From contig NZ_BBNN01000035.1 in NCBI RefSeq assembly GCF_000829695.1, forward strand, positions 1 to 41,110: 41,110 nucleotides of DNA. Direction: 5' to 3'. Source of the DNA: Streptomyces sp. NBRC 110035 (lineage in GTDB: Bacteria; Actinomycetota; Actinomycetes; Streptomycetales; Streptomycetaceae). The notes beneath the pieces are model-generated. The model had not been told where the DNA came from. It did no database searches and saw nothing but the letters and a program-made list of their open reading frames with translations. Below are positions 15,029 to 22,322 of this stretch, piece after piece. Made by a program: the position numbers and the translations under genes. Each line of letters begins with the position of its first letter. Within the stretch, counting starts at the first letter, position 1.

Positions 15029-16297
15029 TCACGAACCGCCCCGGGCCGCGGACGTGCGGGTCTCGACGGGCAGGATCGCATGGACGCGGAAGCCTCCGCC
15101 GTAGCGGGGGCCGGTGGTGAGGGTGCCGCGCAGGGCGGTGACGCGTTCCCGCATCCCGAGCAGGCCGTGGCCGCCGCCGTCGCCGTTGGGGGCGGAGGTG
15201 GCGGAGACGGAGGCGGAGGCGTCGGGGTGAACCGCGCCGGTGCCGTCGTCGAGGACGGTGACCTCGAGGTGGGGACCCACCCGGACGACGCTGACCTCCG
15301 CCTTCGCCTCGGTGCCGGCGTGTTTCTGGACGTTGGTGAGAGCCTCCTGGACGACCCGGTAGGCGGCCAGGTCGACGGCGGCGGGCAGCGCGGGGACGTG
15401 GTCCGGGCGCTGGTCCTCGCGGGCGACCAGGACGCGCAGGCCGGCGCTGCGGAAGGTGCCGGCGAGTTCGTCGAGGCGGTCGAGGCCGGGGGCGGGCTCG
15501 GTGGGGGCCTCGGGGTCGCCGGACTGGCGCAGCAGGCCGACGGTGGCGCGCAGTTCGCCGAGCGCCGAACGGCTGGCCTCGCGTACGTGGGCGAGGGCCT
15601 CCTTGGCCTGGTCGGGCCGCTTGTCCATGACATGGGCGGCGACCCCGGCCTGGACGTTGACCAGCGCGATGTGGTGGGCGACGACGTCGTGCAGGTCGCG
15701 GGCGATGCGCAGGCGCTCCTCGGCGACGCGGCGGCGGGCCTCCTCCTCCCGGGTGCGTTCGGCCCGCTCGGCACGTTCCCTGATGGCCCGGACGAAGGCG
15801 CGACGGCTGCGGACGGCGTCCCCGGCGGTGGCGCCGATCCCGGTCCAGGCGAAGATCCCCAGGTTCTCCTGGGCGTACCAGGGCAGCGGGCCGGCGATCA
15901 TGGCGGCACCGGTGAGGACGCTCATGGTGAGCAGGCCGGCCCGCCAGGTGGTGGGGCGGTCGGTGGTGGAGGCGACGGTGTAGAGCGCGACGACCACGCA
16001 CATCGCGACCGGGGCGCGGGGGTCGCCGGTGACGGACTCCACCAGGGAGGCGCCGCCGGTGAAGCCGAGGACCGCGCGGGGCGCGCGGCGCCGGAAGGGG
16101 AGCGCGGCGCCGGCGAACACCATCAGGACCAGGCTGAGCAGGTCCGGGGCGCGCAGCGTCCAGGTGACGCCGTCAGGGCCGTGCGGGTCGACGAGGGAGC
16201 CGGCCAGCATGCACGTCAGGACGCCCGCGGCCAGGGCCGTGTCCAGAGCGAAGGGGTGCGCGCGCAGTCGGCGCCGGGCCCGCTGGAAGGTGCTCAC
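15029..16297 (-). CDS. Sensor histidine kinase (HisKA_3 type)
   Basis: 422 aa. The N-terminal half has about five membrane helices with short loops (intramembrane sensor style), then a charged coiled linker (RAIRERAERAERTREEE), the dimerisation/phosphorylation motif RDLHDVVAHH with His203, and a C-terminal HATPase domain (VVQEALTNVQKHA; GTG..., HGLLGMRERV). It pairs with the NarL regulator downstream. This HK type (NarL partner, few or no extracellular loops) next to PspA recalls LiaS/LiaR systems. The GTG start has no Shine-Dalgarno; TACGGT lies 8 nt upstream, so it may have its own leaderless promoter even though pspAA ends only 73 nt away. Confidence 0.93.
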   Translation of the reverse strand: MSTFQRARRRLRAHPFALDTALAAGVLTCMLAGSLVDPHGPDGVTWTLRAPDLLSLVLMVFAGAALPFRRRAPRAVLGFTGGASLVESVTGDPRAPVAMCVVVALYTVASTTDRPTTWRAGLLTMSVLTGAAMIAGPLPWYAQENLGIFAWTGIGATAGDAVRSRRAFVRAIRERAERAERTREEEARRRVAEERLRIARDLHDVVAHHIALVNVQAGVAAHVMDKRPDQAKEALAHVREASRSALGELRATVGLLRQSGDPEAPTEPAPGLDRLDELAGTFRSAGLRVLVAREDQRPDHVPALPAAVDLAAYRVVQEALTNVQKHAGTEAKAEVSVVRVGPHLEVTVLDDGTGAVHPDASASVSATSAPNGDGGGHGLLGMRERVTALRGTLTTGPRYGGGFRVHAILPVETRTSAARGGS

Positions 16298-16305
16298 AGC
16301 CGTTC

Positions 16306-16311
16306 ACCGTA
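16306..16311 (-). promoter_or_regulatory. Candidate leaderless -10 for the histidine kinase
   Basis: TACGGT on the minus strand, then 8 nt, then GTG at 16297. Confidence 0.4.
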
Positions 16312-16370
16312 CGGCGTCGCGGAGGCGCACGGGGAACGTACGGATGCGGGCGGCCGGGCGGGCCGGGGTG

Positions 16371-16658
16371 TCATGTGCCGGGGATCAGGCCGTCGCCGTC
16401 GTCGCCGAGCAGCTCCCGGACCTCCTCGATGGTCGCGTCCGGGGAGGGGAGGATGAGGTCGGAGGGTTCCAGCGCGTCGTCCGGCAGCGGCTCGCCGAGC
16501 TCGTGGACCCTGTTCAGCAGGGCGGTGAGGGTGCGGCGGAAGCCGGGGCCGTCGCCGTTGTCCATCTCGACGAGGAGTTCCTCGTCGAGTTTGTCCAGCT
16601 CGGCGAGGTGGCTCTCGGCCAGAGCCACCTGCCCCTCCCCCATGATCCGTACGATCAT
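16371..16658 (-). CDS. pspAA: PspA-associated protein PspAA
   Basis: 95 aa, the small partner found next to PspA in actinobacteria. It starts MIVRIMGEGQ, has a beta-strand N-terminus and a helical middle rich in Leu/Glu (LAELDKLDEELLVEMDNG), and an acidic C-terminus ending LIPGT. ATG 16658 has aggagg 6 nt upstream. It follows pspA by 69 nt with no terminator, so the two should be one transcript. The biochemical role of PspAA is not well defined. Confidence 0.85.
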   Translation of the reverse strand: MIVRIMGEGQVALAESHLAELDKLDEELLVEMDNGDGPGFRRTLTALLNRVHELGEPLPDDALEPSDLILPSPDATIEEVRELLGDDGDGLIPGT

Positions 16659-16727
16659 GTCGGCCTCCTGGGCACCCGCGCGGGGGCCTCACTCGTCATC
16701 GGCACGGGTCGGTGTCCCGTGCGGCGG

Positions 16728-17522
16728 TCACTGCTTGTCGAACCTCGGGGTGTCCTGCGGCTGCTGCGACCGGGACTGCTCGCTGCCGCCCTCGATGGCC
16801 TGCTTCTCCGTGGAGGAGCCGCCGGCCAGCTCGGCCTTCATGCGCTGCAGTTCCAGCTCCACATCCGTACCGCCGGAGAGCCGGTCCAGCTCGGCCTGGA
16901 TGTCGTCCTTGCGCATGCCGGACTGGTCGTCGAGGGCACCGGAGGCGAGCAGCTCGTCGATGGCGCCGGCCCGCGCCTGGAGCTGGGCGGTCTTGTCCTC
17001 GGCCCGCTGGATCGCCAGCCCGACATCGCCCATCTCCTCGGAGATGCCGGAGAAGGCCTCGCCGATCCGGGTCTGCGCCTGGGCCGCCGTGTACGTGGCC
17101 TTGATGGTCTCCTTCTTCGTACGGAAGGCGTCGACCTTGGCCTGGAGCCGCTGGGCCGCGAGGGTGAGCTTCTCCTCCTCGCCCTGGAGCGTCGCGTGCT
17201 GCGTCTCCAGGTCCGTCACCTGCTGCTGGAGGGCGGCGCGGCGGGAGAGGGCCTCGCGGGCGAGGTCCTCCCGGCCCAGCGCCAGCGCCTTGCGGCCCTG
17301 GTCCTCCAGCTTGGAGGACTGGGACTGCAGCTGGTTGAGCTGGAGCTCCAGGCGCTTGCGGCTGGTCGCCACGTCGGCGACACCCCGGCGGACCTTCTGG
17401 AGCAGCTCCAGCTGTTTCTGGTACGAGTAATCGAGGGTCTCGCGCGGATCCTCGGCCCGGTCCAGGGCCTTGTTCGCCTTCGCGCGGAAGATCATCCCCA
17501 TACGCTTCATGACACCGCTCAT
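16728..17522 (-). CDS. pspA: Phage shock protein A (PspA/IM30/LiaH family)
   Basis: 264 aa. A peripheral membrane protein that oligomerises on damaged membrane to keep it tight. After the short N-terminal amphipathic segment (MSGVMKRMGMIFRAKANKAL) nearly the whole chain is coiled coil with regular Leu/Glu/Gln heptads; the C-terminus is a Gln/Ser-rich tail ending PRFDKQ. ATG 17522 is chosen because homologous proteins begin MSGVMKR and the 26 residues upstream read as leader DNA. A -10 (TACTGT) is found about 57 nt upstream. It is first in the row pspA-pspAA-HK-RR-RND. From the family, induction by envelope stress is expected. Confidence 0.95.
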   Translation of the reverse strand: MSGVMKRMGMIFRAKANKALDRAEDPRETLDYSYQKQLELLQKVRRGVADVATSRKRLELQLNQLQSQSSKLEDQGRKALALGREDLAREALSRRAALQQQVTDLETQHATLQGEEEKLTLAAQRLQAKVDAFRTKKETIKATYTAAQAQTRIGEAFSGISEEMGDVGLAIQRAEDKTAQLQARAGAIDELLASGALDDQSGMRKDDIQAELDRLSGGTDVELELQRMKAELAGGSSTEKQAIEGGSEQSRSQQPQDTPRFDKQ

Positions 17523-17578
17523 GGGCTTCGCGCGCCCCCTTCTGACGGACTCCGGCTCACACTTCTGCGACAGAACCC

Positions 17579-17584
17579 ACAGTA
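17579..17584 (-). promoter_or_regulatory. Candidate pspA promoter -10
   Basis: TACTGT on the minus strand. No convincing -35, so an alternative sigma factor is possible. The rest of the 17523-17815 divergent gap shows only the DUF3043 promoter. Confidence 0.3.
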
Positions 17585-17801
17585 CGGGCCCTGCATCCAT
17601 TACCGCACTGTCCGGGGGCGGATGTGCTCATCCCCAAGGACGACTGCGTCTCCTCCCGATCCGGCGCAGGGAGTAGGTGATCCCCGGGTGCCGGCGGACA
17701 ACGCACCCACGTCGCACACAACGCCCCTTCTGTACTTCTGCAGACGCGTGGTGTTGCCGGATCGTTCCCCCCGGGACTGGGACCCTGCCCCGTACACCCC
17801 G

Positions 17802-17807
17802 TACCCT
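17802..17807 (+). promoter_or_regulatory. Candidate leaderless -10 for the DUF3043 gene
   Basis: TACCCT, 8 nt, then GTG at 17816; no Shine-Dalgarno. Confidence 0.4.
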
Positions 17808-17815
17808 TGGGTTTT

Positions 17816-18412
17816 GTGTTCCGTAGCCGTGCCAAGGAAGAGAAGGCCCACGCCGACAAGGCGACGGTGACCGACTCCACTCAGACCCGCCACCCGGAGG
17901 CCCCGAAGGGCCGCCCCACGCCCAAGCGCAGCCAGGCCCAGACCCAGCGGCGCAGCGTGGCCAATACGTCGATGACGCGCAAGGAGGCCGCCAAGCGGCA
18001 GCGTGACGAGCGCCGGGCCGCGATGGAGCGCCAGCGCCAGGCGCTGGCCAGCGGCGACGAGCGCTACCTGCCCGCCCGTGACAAGGGGCCGGTGCGCCGG
18101 TTCGCGCGCGACTACGTCGACTCGCGGTTCAACATCGCGGAGTACTTCCTGCCGATGGCGGTGGTCATCCTGGTGCTGAGCATGATCCAGGTGCCCCAGC
18201 TGCAGAACGTGGCGCTGCTGCTGTGGCTCGTCGTGATCGTGATGATCGTGCTCGACTCCCTCGTGACCGGCTTCCGGCTGAAGAAGCGGCTGGCCGAGCG
18301 CTTCCCCGACGACAAGCGCCGCGGCGCCGTCGCCTACGCGCTGATGCGCTCGCTGCAGATGCGCCGGCTGCGCCTGCCCAAGCCCCAGGTCAAGCGCGGG
18401 GAACGGCCCTGA
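17816..18412 (+). CDS. DUF3043 membrane protein
   Basis: 198 aa, conserved in actinobacteria, function unknown. The N-terminal 95 residues are strongly basic and hydrophilic (Lys/Arg/Gln/Ala-rich, KRSQAQTQRRS), then RFARDYVDSRFNIAEYF, then two adjacent membrane helices (FLPMAVVILVLSMIQ and NVALLLWLVVIVMIVL), then a basic tail. GTG 17816 is chosen over TTG 17807 because it fits a leaderless start after TACCCT. It is divergent from pspA and overlaps the methyltransferase gene by 4 nt. Confidence 0.88.
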   Translation: MFRSRAKEEKAHADKATVTDSTQTRHPEAPKGRPTPKRSQAQTQRRSVANTSMTRKEAAKRQRDERRAAMERQRQALASGDERYLPARDKGPVRRFARDYVDSRFNIAEYFLPMAVVILVLSMIQVPQLQNVALLLWLVVIVMIVLDSLVTGFRLKKRLAERFPDDKRRGAVAYALMRSLQMRRLRLPKPQVKRGERP

Positions 18413-19260
18413 GCACCACGCCGTTCGCCGAGGGCGCGGCACCCGCCGCGGTGCCCGCGCAGGCCCCGCCCTCCGCTCCGGGGGTGAACGGGGCGGCCGG
18501 GCCGCCCGGGAGTCTGCGGGAGGTCGTGCAGCAGGAGCTGGTGGCCCGGCAGCTCGACGAACAGATAGTGGGGCGGTTTCCGGTCGGGCGGCGGCTGCGC
18601 GTGCTGGATGTCGGCACGGGCCGGGGCACGCAGTCGCTGCGCCTGGCGCGGGCGGGCCACCAGGTGACCGGTCTGGAGCGGGACGCGCAGCTGATCGCCG
18701 CCGCGCGCGCGGTGCTCGCCGGGGAGCCCGAGGGCATCCGCGAGCGGGTGCGGATCATCGAGGGCGACGGCCGGGACACCGGGGTGCACTTCCTGCCGGG
18801 CAGCTTCGACGTGGTGCTCTGCCACGGCGTGCTCATGTACGTGGCGGAGCCGGACCCGCTGGTGGCGGGGCTGGCCCGGATGCTCGCTCCCGGCGGCCTG
18901 CTGTCGCTCCTGGTGCGCAACGGCGACGCGCCGGCGATGCGGTCCGGTCTGCGCGGCGACTGGGCCGGGGCGCTGACCGCGTTCGACTCGGCGTGCCACC
19001 TGGACGGCTCGGGGCTCGAGGTGCGGGCCGACCGGCTGACGGACCTGACGGCGACCCTCGCGGGGCTCGGTGCGCCGCTGCACACCTGGTACGGGGTCCG
19101 GGTCTTCACGGACACGGCGGTGGACGGAGCGCGGGTCGCGCACACCGCCGGCCGTCCCGACGACCTGGCGGCGCTCCTCGCGGTCGAGGAGCGGGCCGGC
19201 CGGACGGACCCCTACCGCGGGGTGGCGTCGCTGCTCCACCTGTGCGGCGTACGGGGCTGA
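18409..19260 (+). CDS. Class I SAM-dependent methyltransferase
   Basis: 283 aa from the proposed start. An Ala/Pro-rich 35-residue lead is followed by a Rossmann methyltransferase: motif I VLDVGTGRGTQS (about 65-76), acidic ribose ligand in VTGLERD, motif II EGDGRD, and motif IV region FDVVLCHGVLMYV. The substrate is not evident. The start is unusual: CTG 18409 overlaps the DUF3043 stop as CTGA with ggggaa 5-6 nt upstream, the spacing expected of a coupled start. Downstream in-frame GTGs at 18451 and 18484 lack good ribosome-binding sites but cannot be excluded. Cotranscribed with the DUF3043 gene. Confidence 0.85.
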   Translation: MSTTPFAEGAAPAAVPAQAPPSAPGVNGAAGPPGSLREVVQQELVARQLDEQIVGRFPVGRRLRVLDVGTGRGTQSLRLARAGHQVTGLERDAQLIAAARAVLAGEPEGIRERVRIIEGDGRDTGVHFLPGSFDVVLCHGVLMYVAEPDPLVAGLARMLAPGGLLSLLVRNGDAPAMRSGLRGDWAGALTAFDSACHLDGSGLEVRADRLTDLTATLAGLGAPLHTWYGVRVFTDTAVDGARVAHTAGRPDDLAALLAVEERAGRTDPYRGVASLLHLCGVRG

Positions 19261-19273
19261 GCGGCCGGGTGAC

Positions 19274-19316
19274 GGGCGAGGGCCGGAGCCCTCGCCCGGG
19301 TTCCCACGCCCGTGGG
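19274..19316. terminator. Two hairpins between convergent genes
   Basis: GGGCGAGGGC-CGGA-GCCCTCGCCC (19274-19297), then CCCACG-CC-CGTGGG (19303-19316), ending 1 nt before the stop of the minus-strand gene. Confidence 0.7.
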
Positions 19317-19317
19317 T

Positions 19318-19530
19318 TCACGCCTCTTCCGCGTGCAGGCTCATCGGCCCGTAGATCTCCGTGGTGTCCTCCAGCAGCCGCACCTGGTCGGCGCCGCCCT
19401 CCACCAGGGCCTTCCAGTTCTCCCCGATCCAGGACTCGGCGTCCCCCTGCGTGGTGAAGTCCTCCGGGGTCACCGCGGGCTCGACCTGCGTCCCGTCGGC
19501 CTTCTCGAACCGCCACGTCCATGCCGCCAT
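19318..19530 (-). CDS. Conserved small hypothetical protein, 70 aa
   Basis: Starts MAAWTWRFEKADGTQV and has mixed strand/helix character (FTTQGDAESWIGENWKALVEGG), ending MSLHAEEA. It is acidic, cytoplasmic, with no signal or membrane segment. Similar short proteins are common in Streptomyces, but I know of no function. ATG 19530 is preferred over an upstream ATG (19560) because ggagg lies 5 nt before it. Confidence 0.75.
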   Translation of the reverse strand: MAAWTWRFEKADGTQVEPAVTPEDFTTQGDAESWIGENWKALVEGGADQVRLLEDTTEIYGPMSLHAEEA

Positions 19531-19692
19531 GTACGCCTCCGTGGGTATGAGCACCTGCACGACAGGAGCCGGATCATGGTCCGGCTCCTGGAGCAGAGCC
19601 TAGAGCCTGTCCGGCGGATGATTCGGTGGATCATCGGTGACAGTGCCCGGTCGGGCGCGCAGGAGGCGTGGGGAGGGGCGAAAATCGGGTCC

Positions 19693-20892
19693 GTGGAACT
19701 CACTCTGCTCGGCACCGGTGCCCCCGCGGGCCTGCCCCGCCCCGACTGTCCCTGCGCCGCCTGCGCGTTGGCCGCCGGACCGTACGCGCGCGCGGCGACC
19801 TCGCTGCTCGTGGACGGCTCGCTGCTGCTGGACCTGATGCCGGGCGTGGCGTTCGCCGCCGCCCGCGCGGGGCGTTCGCTGGGCGGTGTGCGCCAGGTGC
19901 TGCTCTCCCATCCGCACGACGGCCCCGCGGTCGAGGTGCCGGCCGGGCTGCCGCAGCCCGGCCGGGTGCCGGACGGGCGGGAGCTGGCGCTGCTGACGGG
20001 CCATCGGGTGCGCGCGACGGCGCTGGACGCGCCGGGCACCGGGTACGCGGTGACCGGTCCGGACGGGCAACGGCTGCTGTACCTGCCGCCGGGCACGGCG
20101 CCGGCCGGCCTGGAGGAGCCGGCCGAACCGTACGCCATGGTGCTGCTGGACGTCGTGGGGCGTCCGGACGCGCTGGCACGGCTGCGGGCGGTGGGCGCGG
20201 TGGGCGCGACGACGGACGTGATCGCCGTACACCTCGACCACGACGTGCCGCCGGGTGCGGAGGAGCGGCGCCGGCTCGCGGCGGCCGGGGCGCGCGCCGT
20301 GCCGGACGGGACCACGCTGGAGGTGGGTGCCTACGAGGACGTGCCCGACCTGCCGCGCCGGACGCTGGTCCTGGGCGGGGCGCGGTCCGGCAAGTCGGTG
20401 GAGGCCGAGCGCCGGCTGGAGTCCCTGCCCCGGGTGCTGTACGTGGCGACCGGCGGGTCCCGCAACGGGGACACCGAGTGGGCGGCCCGGGTGTCGGCGC
20501 ACCAGGAGCGGCGGCCGGGGTCGTGGCGGACCGTGGAGACCTGCGATCTGGTGCCGCTGCTGGGGGTCGACGGTCCGCCGCTGCTGGTGGACTGCCTGTC
20601 GCTGTGGCTGACGGACGCCATGGACTCCGTGGGGGCGTGGGACGACGCCCAGTGGGCCGACGGCGGGGAACGGGCGCTCAGGGAGCGGGTGCGTGAGCTG
20701 ACGGACGCGGTGCGCGCGACCCGGCGGACCGTGGTCGCCGTGTCCAACGAGGTGGGCTCGGGCATCGTCCCCGCCACCGCGTCCGGCCGCCGGTACCGGG
20801 ACGAACTCGGGCGGCTGAACGCGGCGTTCGCGCAGGAGTGCGAGCAGGTACTACTGGCGGTGGCAGGCCAGACACTGGTGCTCCGGGAGTGA
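19693..20892 (+). CDS. cobU: Adenosylcobinamide kinase / guanylyltransferase with N-terminal MBL-like domain
   Basis: 399 aa. Residues 222-399 are CobU: P-loop GGARSGKS (228-235), guanylyl-acceptor region RVSAHQERRPGSW with the conserved His, LLVDCLSLWLTD, and VSNEVGSGIVP. It makes adenosylcobinamide-phosphate, then adenosylcobinamide-GDP. Residues 1-215 resemble the PhnP/PqqB branch of the metallo-beta-lactamase fold: LGTGAPAGLPRPDCPCAAC at the start and VHLDHDVPPGAEERRRL near the end. The usual metal-binding HxHxDH is reduced to HPHDG (73-77), so this half is probably not a hydrolase. The GTG is uncertain: purines (ggggagggg) lie 14 nt upstream, rather far. First of three cob genes on this strand. 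Confidence 0.88.
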   Translation: MELTLLGTGAPAGLPRPDCPCAACALAAGPYARAATSLLVDGSLLLDLMPGVAFAAARAGRSLGGVRQVLLSHPHDGPAVEVPAGLPQPGRVPDGRELALLTGHRVRATALDAPGTGYAVTGPDGQRLLYLPPGTAPAGLEEPAEPYAMVLLDVVGRPDALARLRAVGAVGATTDVIAVHLDHDVPPGAEERRRLAAAGARAVPDGTTLEVGAYEDVPDLPRRTLVLGGARSGKSVEAERRLESLPRVLYVATGGSRNGDTEWAARVSAHQERRPGSWRTVETCDLVPLLGVDGPPLLVDCLSLWLTDAMDSVGAWDDAQWADGGERALRERVRELTDAVRATRRTVVAVSNEVGSGIVPATASGRRYRDELGRLNAAFAQECEQVLLAVAGQTLVLRE

Positions 20893-20931
20893 ACCACGAC
20901 GGCCGGAGCCTGAAGAAGGCCGGGAGCGGGG

Positions 20932-22065
20932 TCAGTTCGGCGGCTTCGCCGGCTTGCGCGCGACGATCCGGTACGCGTTGGCGAACGGGGTGTGCCGCAG
21001 GACGGGCGCCAGTGCCAGGTCCGCCAGCGCCGCGACGGCGACCAGCGGGGCACCGGCGCGCAGCAGTACGGCGCGTGTGTGCTGCTGGAACGGGGTCGGC
21101 GGGATCGCGCGCCAGGGGGCGTCCGGGGCGGGCAGGGCGTGGGAGAGGGCCAGCGCGGCGGCGCCGGCCAGGTCGTACGGAACGTACACGGGACGGTGCT
21201 TGGCGCCGGCTCCGGTGGGTCCGGACCCGGACCCACCGGAGCCGGTGGTGACGATCGTGCAGCCGAGCGACTCCAGTTCGGCCCGGAGGTTGCGCGGTGG
21301 CAGCAGATGCAGCCGCCGGGGCTGGTCGTAGGACAGCCACCGGCTGCCGAACAGGGCGGCGAACGCACTGCCGGGGTCCAGGGTCTCGATGAGCAGAAGG
21401 CCGCCGGGGCGCAGGGCGTCCAGGGCGGCGTGGAGTTCGGCCCGCGGGTCGGTGGTGTGTTCGAGGTGGTGCAGCAGGCTGACGACGTCGTAGCGGGCCT
21501 CCACCCGGGCCCGCACCTTCGGGTCCGTCAGCGCGCCGATGTGGGCCTCCTCGACACGGCCGAGGACGCGGGCGCGTTCGACGCGCGCGGTGAGGTCGGT
21601 GCCGTCGAAGGCGGTGTACGGGAAGAACTCCCGTGCGGTGTCCGGGAAACGGGCGTGTCCGGTGCCGACGTCCAGCCAGCTCTCCGGTTCACCGAAGCGC
21701 AGCATCGCGCGGGCCGTGGCCCGGCGGCGGCGCGGGGCGTCGCGCAGCGCGAGGACGGCGTCGGTGACGGTGTCCCGGGGCGCCCCGCGCAGCGCCCGCC
21801 GGTGGAAGGCCAGCCCCTCGGCGGTGAGGCGGGGGTTCTGGAAGGTGTGCCCGCAGTCCCGGCACGCGTCGACGGTGAACCGGCCCGGCCGGTGCCGCCG
21901 CAGGTCGCCGGTGCGCAGCCGGTTGCGCAGCCGCGCCGAGCCGCACCAGGGGCAGTCCGCGCGGCGCGCCTCGTGCACCCGTACGGAGGCGGCCTGCTGT
22001 GCGGGAACGACCGGGGCGACGGGCGGCGGGGCGGCGGGTGCGTCGGGGGCGTCGGGCACGGACAT
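20932..22065 (-). CDS. SAM-dependent methyltransferase with N-terminal zinc ribbon
   Basis: 377 aa. A Pro/Ala-rich lead is followed by a zinc ribbon with Cys38, Cys41, Cys68 and Cys71 (CPWCG...CRDCGHTFQNPR), then a methyltransferase core with motif I WLDVGTGHARFP (130-141), DGTDLTARVERA, and a UbiG/Methyltransf_23-like centre (VVSLLHHLEHTTDPRAEL, RPGGLLLIETLD). This ribbon-plus-core design is shared with methyltransferases of polysaccharide or small-molecule tailoring. A Gly/Ser loop at 275-287 is encoded by a perfect inverted repeat. Hydrophobic C-terminal stretches (ALALSHAL, LVAVAALADLALAPVL) may touch the membrane. ATG 22065 has cggag 7 nt upstream. Confidence 0.85.
   Translation of the reverse strand: MSVPDAPDAPAAPPPVAPVVPAQQAASVRVHEARRADCPWCGSARLRNRLRTGDLRRHRPGRFTVDACRDCGHTFQNPRLTAEGLAFHRRALRGAPRDTVTDAVLALRDAPRRRRATARAMLRFGEPESWLDVGTGHARFPDTAREFFPYTAFDGTDLTARVERARVLGRVEEAHIGALTDPKVRARVEARYDVVSLLHHLEHTTDPRAELHAALDALRPGGLLLIETLDPGSAFAALFGSRWLSYDQPRRLHLLPPRNLRAELESLGCTIVTTGSGGSGSGPTGAGAKHRPVYVPYDLAGAAALALSHALPAPDAPWRAIPPTPFQQHTRAVLLRAGAPLVAVAALADLALAPVLRHTPFANAYRIVARKPAKPPN
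21206..21245. repeat. Perfect inverted repeat inside the methyltransferase gene
   Basis: 18-bp arms (21206-21223 and 21228-21245) around a 4-nt centre. It codes for the Gly/Ser/Pro loop and would form a very stable hairpin in the mRNA. Confidence 0.7.
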
Positions 22066-22181
22066 GGGCGGCTCCGGGTGAGTGGGGCGGGCGGGGAGGG
22101 GCGCGGGCCGGCGGGCGAGGAGAGGTGCGGGCGGGAAGGGTTCGAAGGTCCGGGTGATGACATTCCCTTGCAAAACGTTAC

Positions 22182-22198
22182 GGATCGGATGGCGATCC
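22182..22198. promoter_or_regulatory. Inverted repeat in the methyltransferase/cobT divergent gap
   Basis: GGATCG-GATGG-CGATCC beside the only AT-rich patch of the gap (TTGCAAAACGTTAC, 22168-22181). Candidate operator. I see no cobalamin riboswitch in 22066-22322. Confidence 0.3.
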
Positions 22199-22309
22199 CG
22201 GGCGCAATGACGCCGGGGTGGCGTCGTCCGTCGGGCGGGATGCCGGCGACGCGGCCCGGGTGATGCCGACGACGGGCCCCAGGGCTCCGGCGTGTTCGAT
22301 CCGGGCCGG

Positions 22310-22315
22310 TACTGT
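22310..22315 (+). promoter_or_regulatory. Candidate leaderless -10 for cobT
   Basis: TACTGT, 7 nt, then ATG at 22323; no Shine-Dalgarno. Confidence 0.45.
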
Positions 22316-22322
22316 TCGGCGA

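Noticed and set aside
22066..22322. Cobalamin riboswitch before cobT
   Set aside because: No B12-box or conserved core helices recognised; the cobT promoter appears leaderless.
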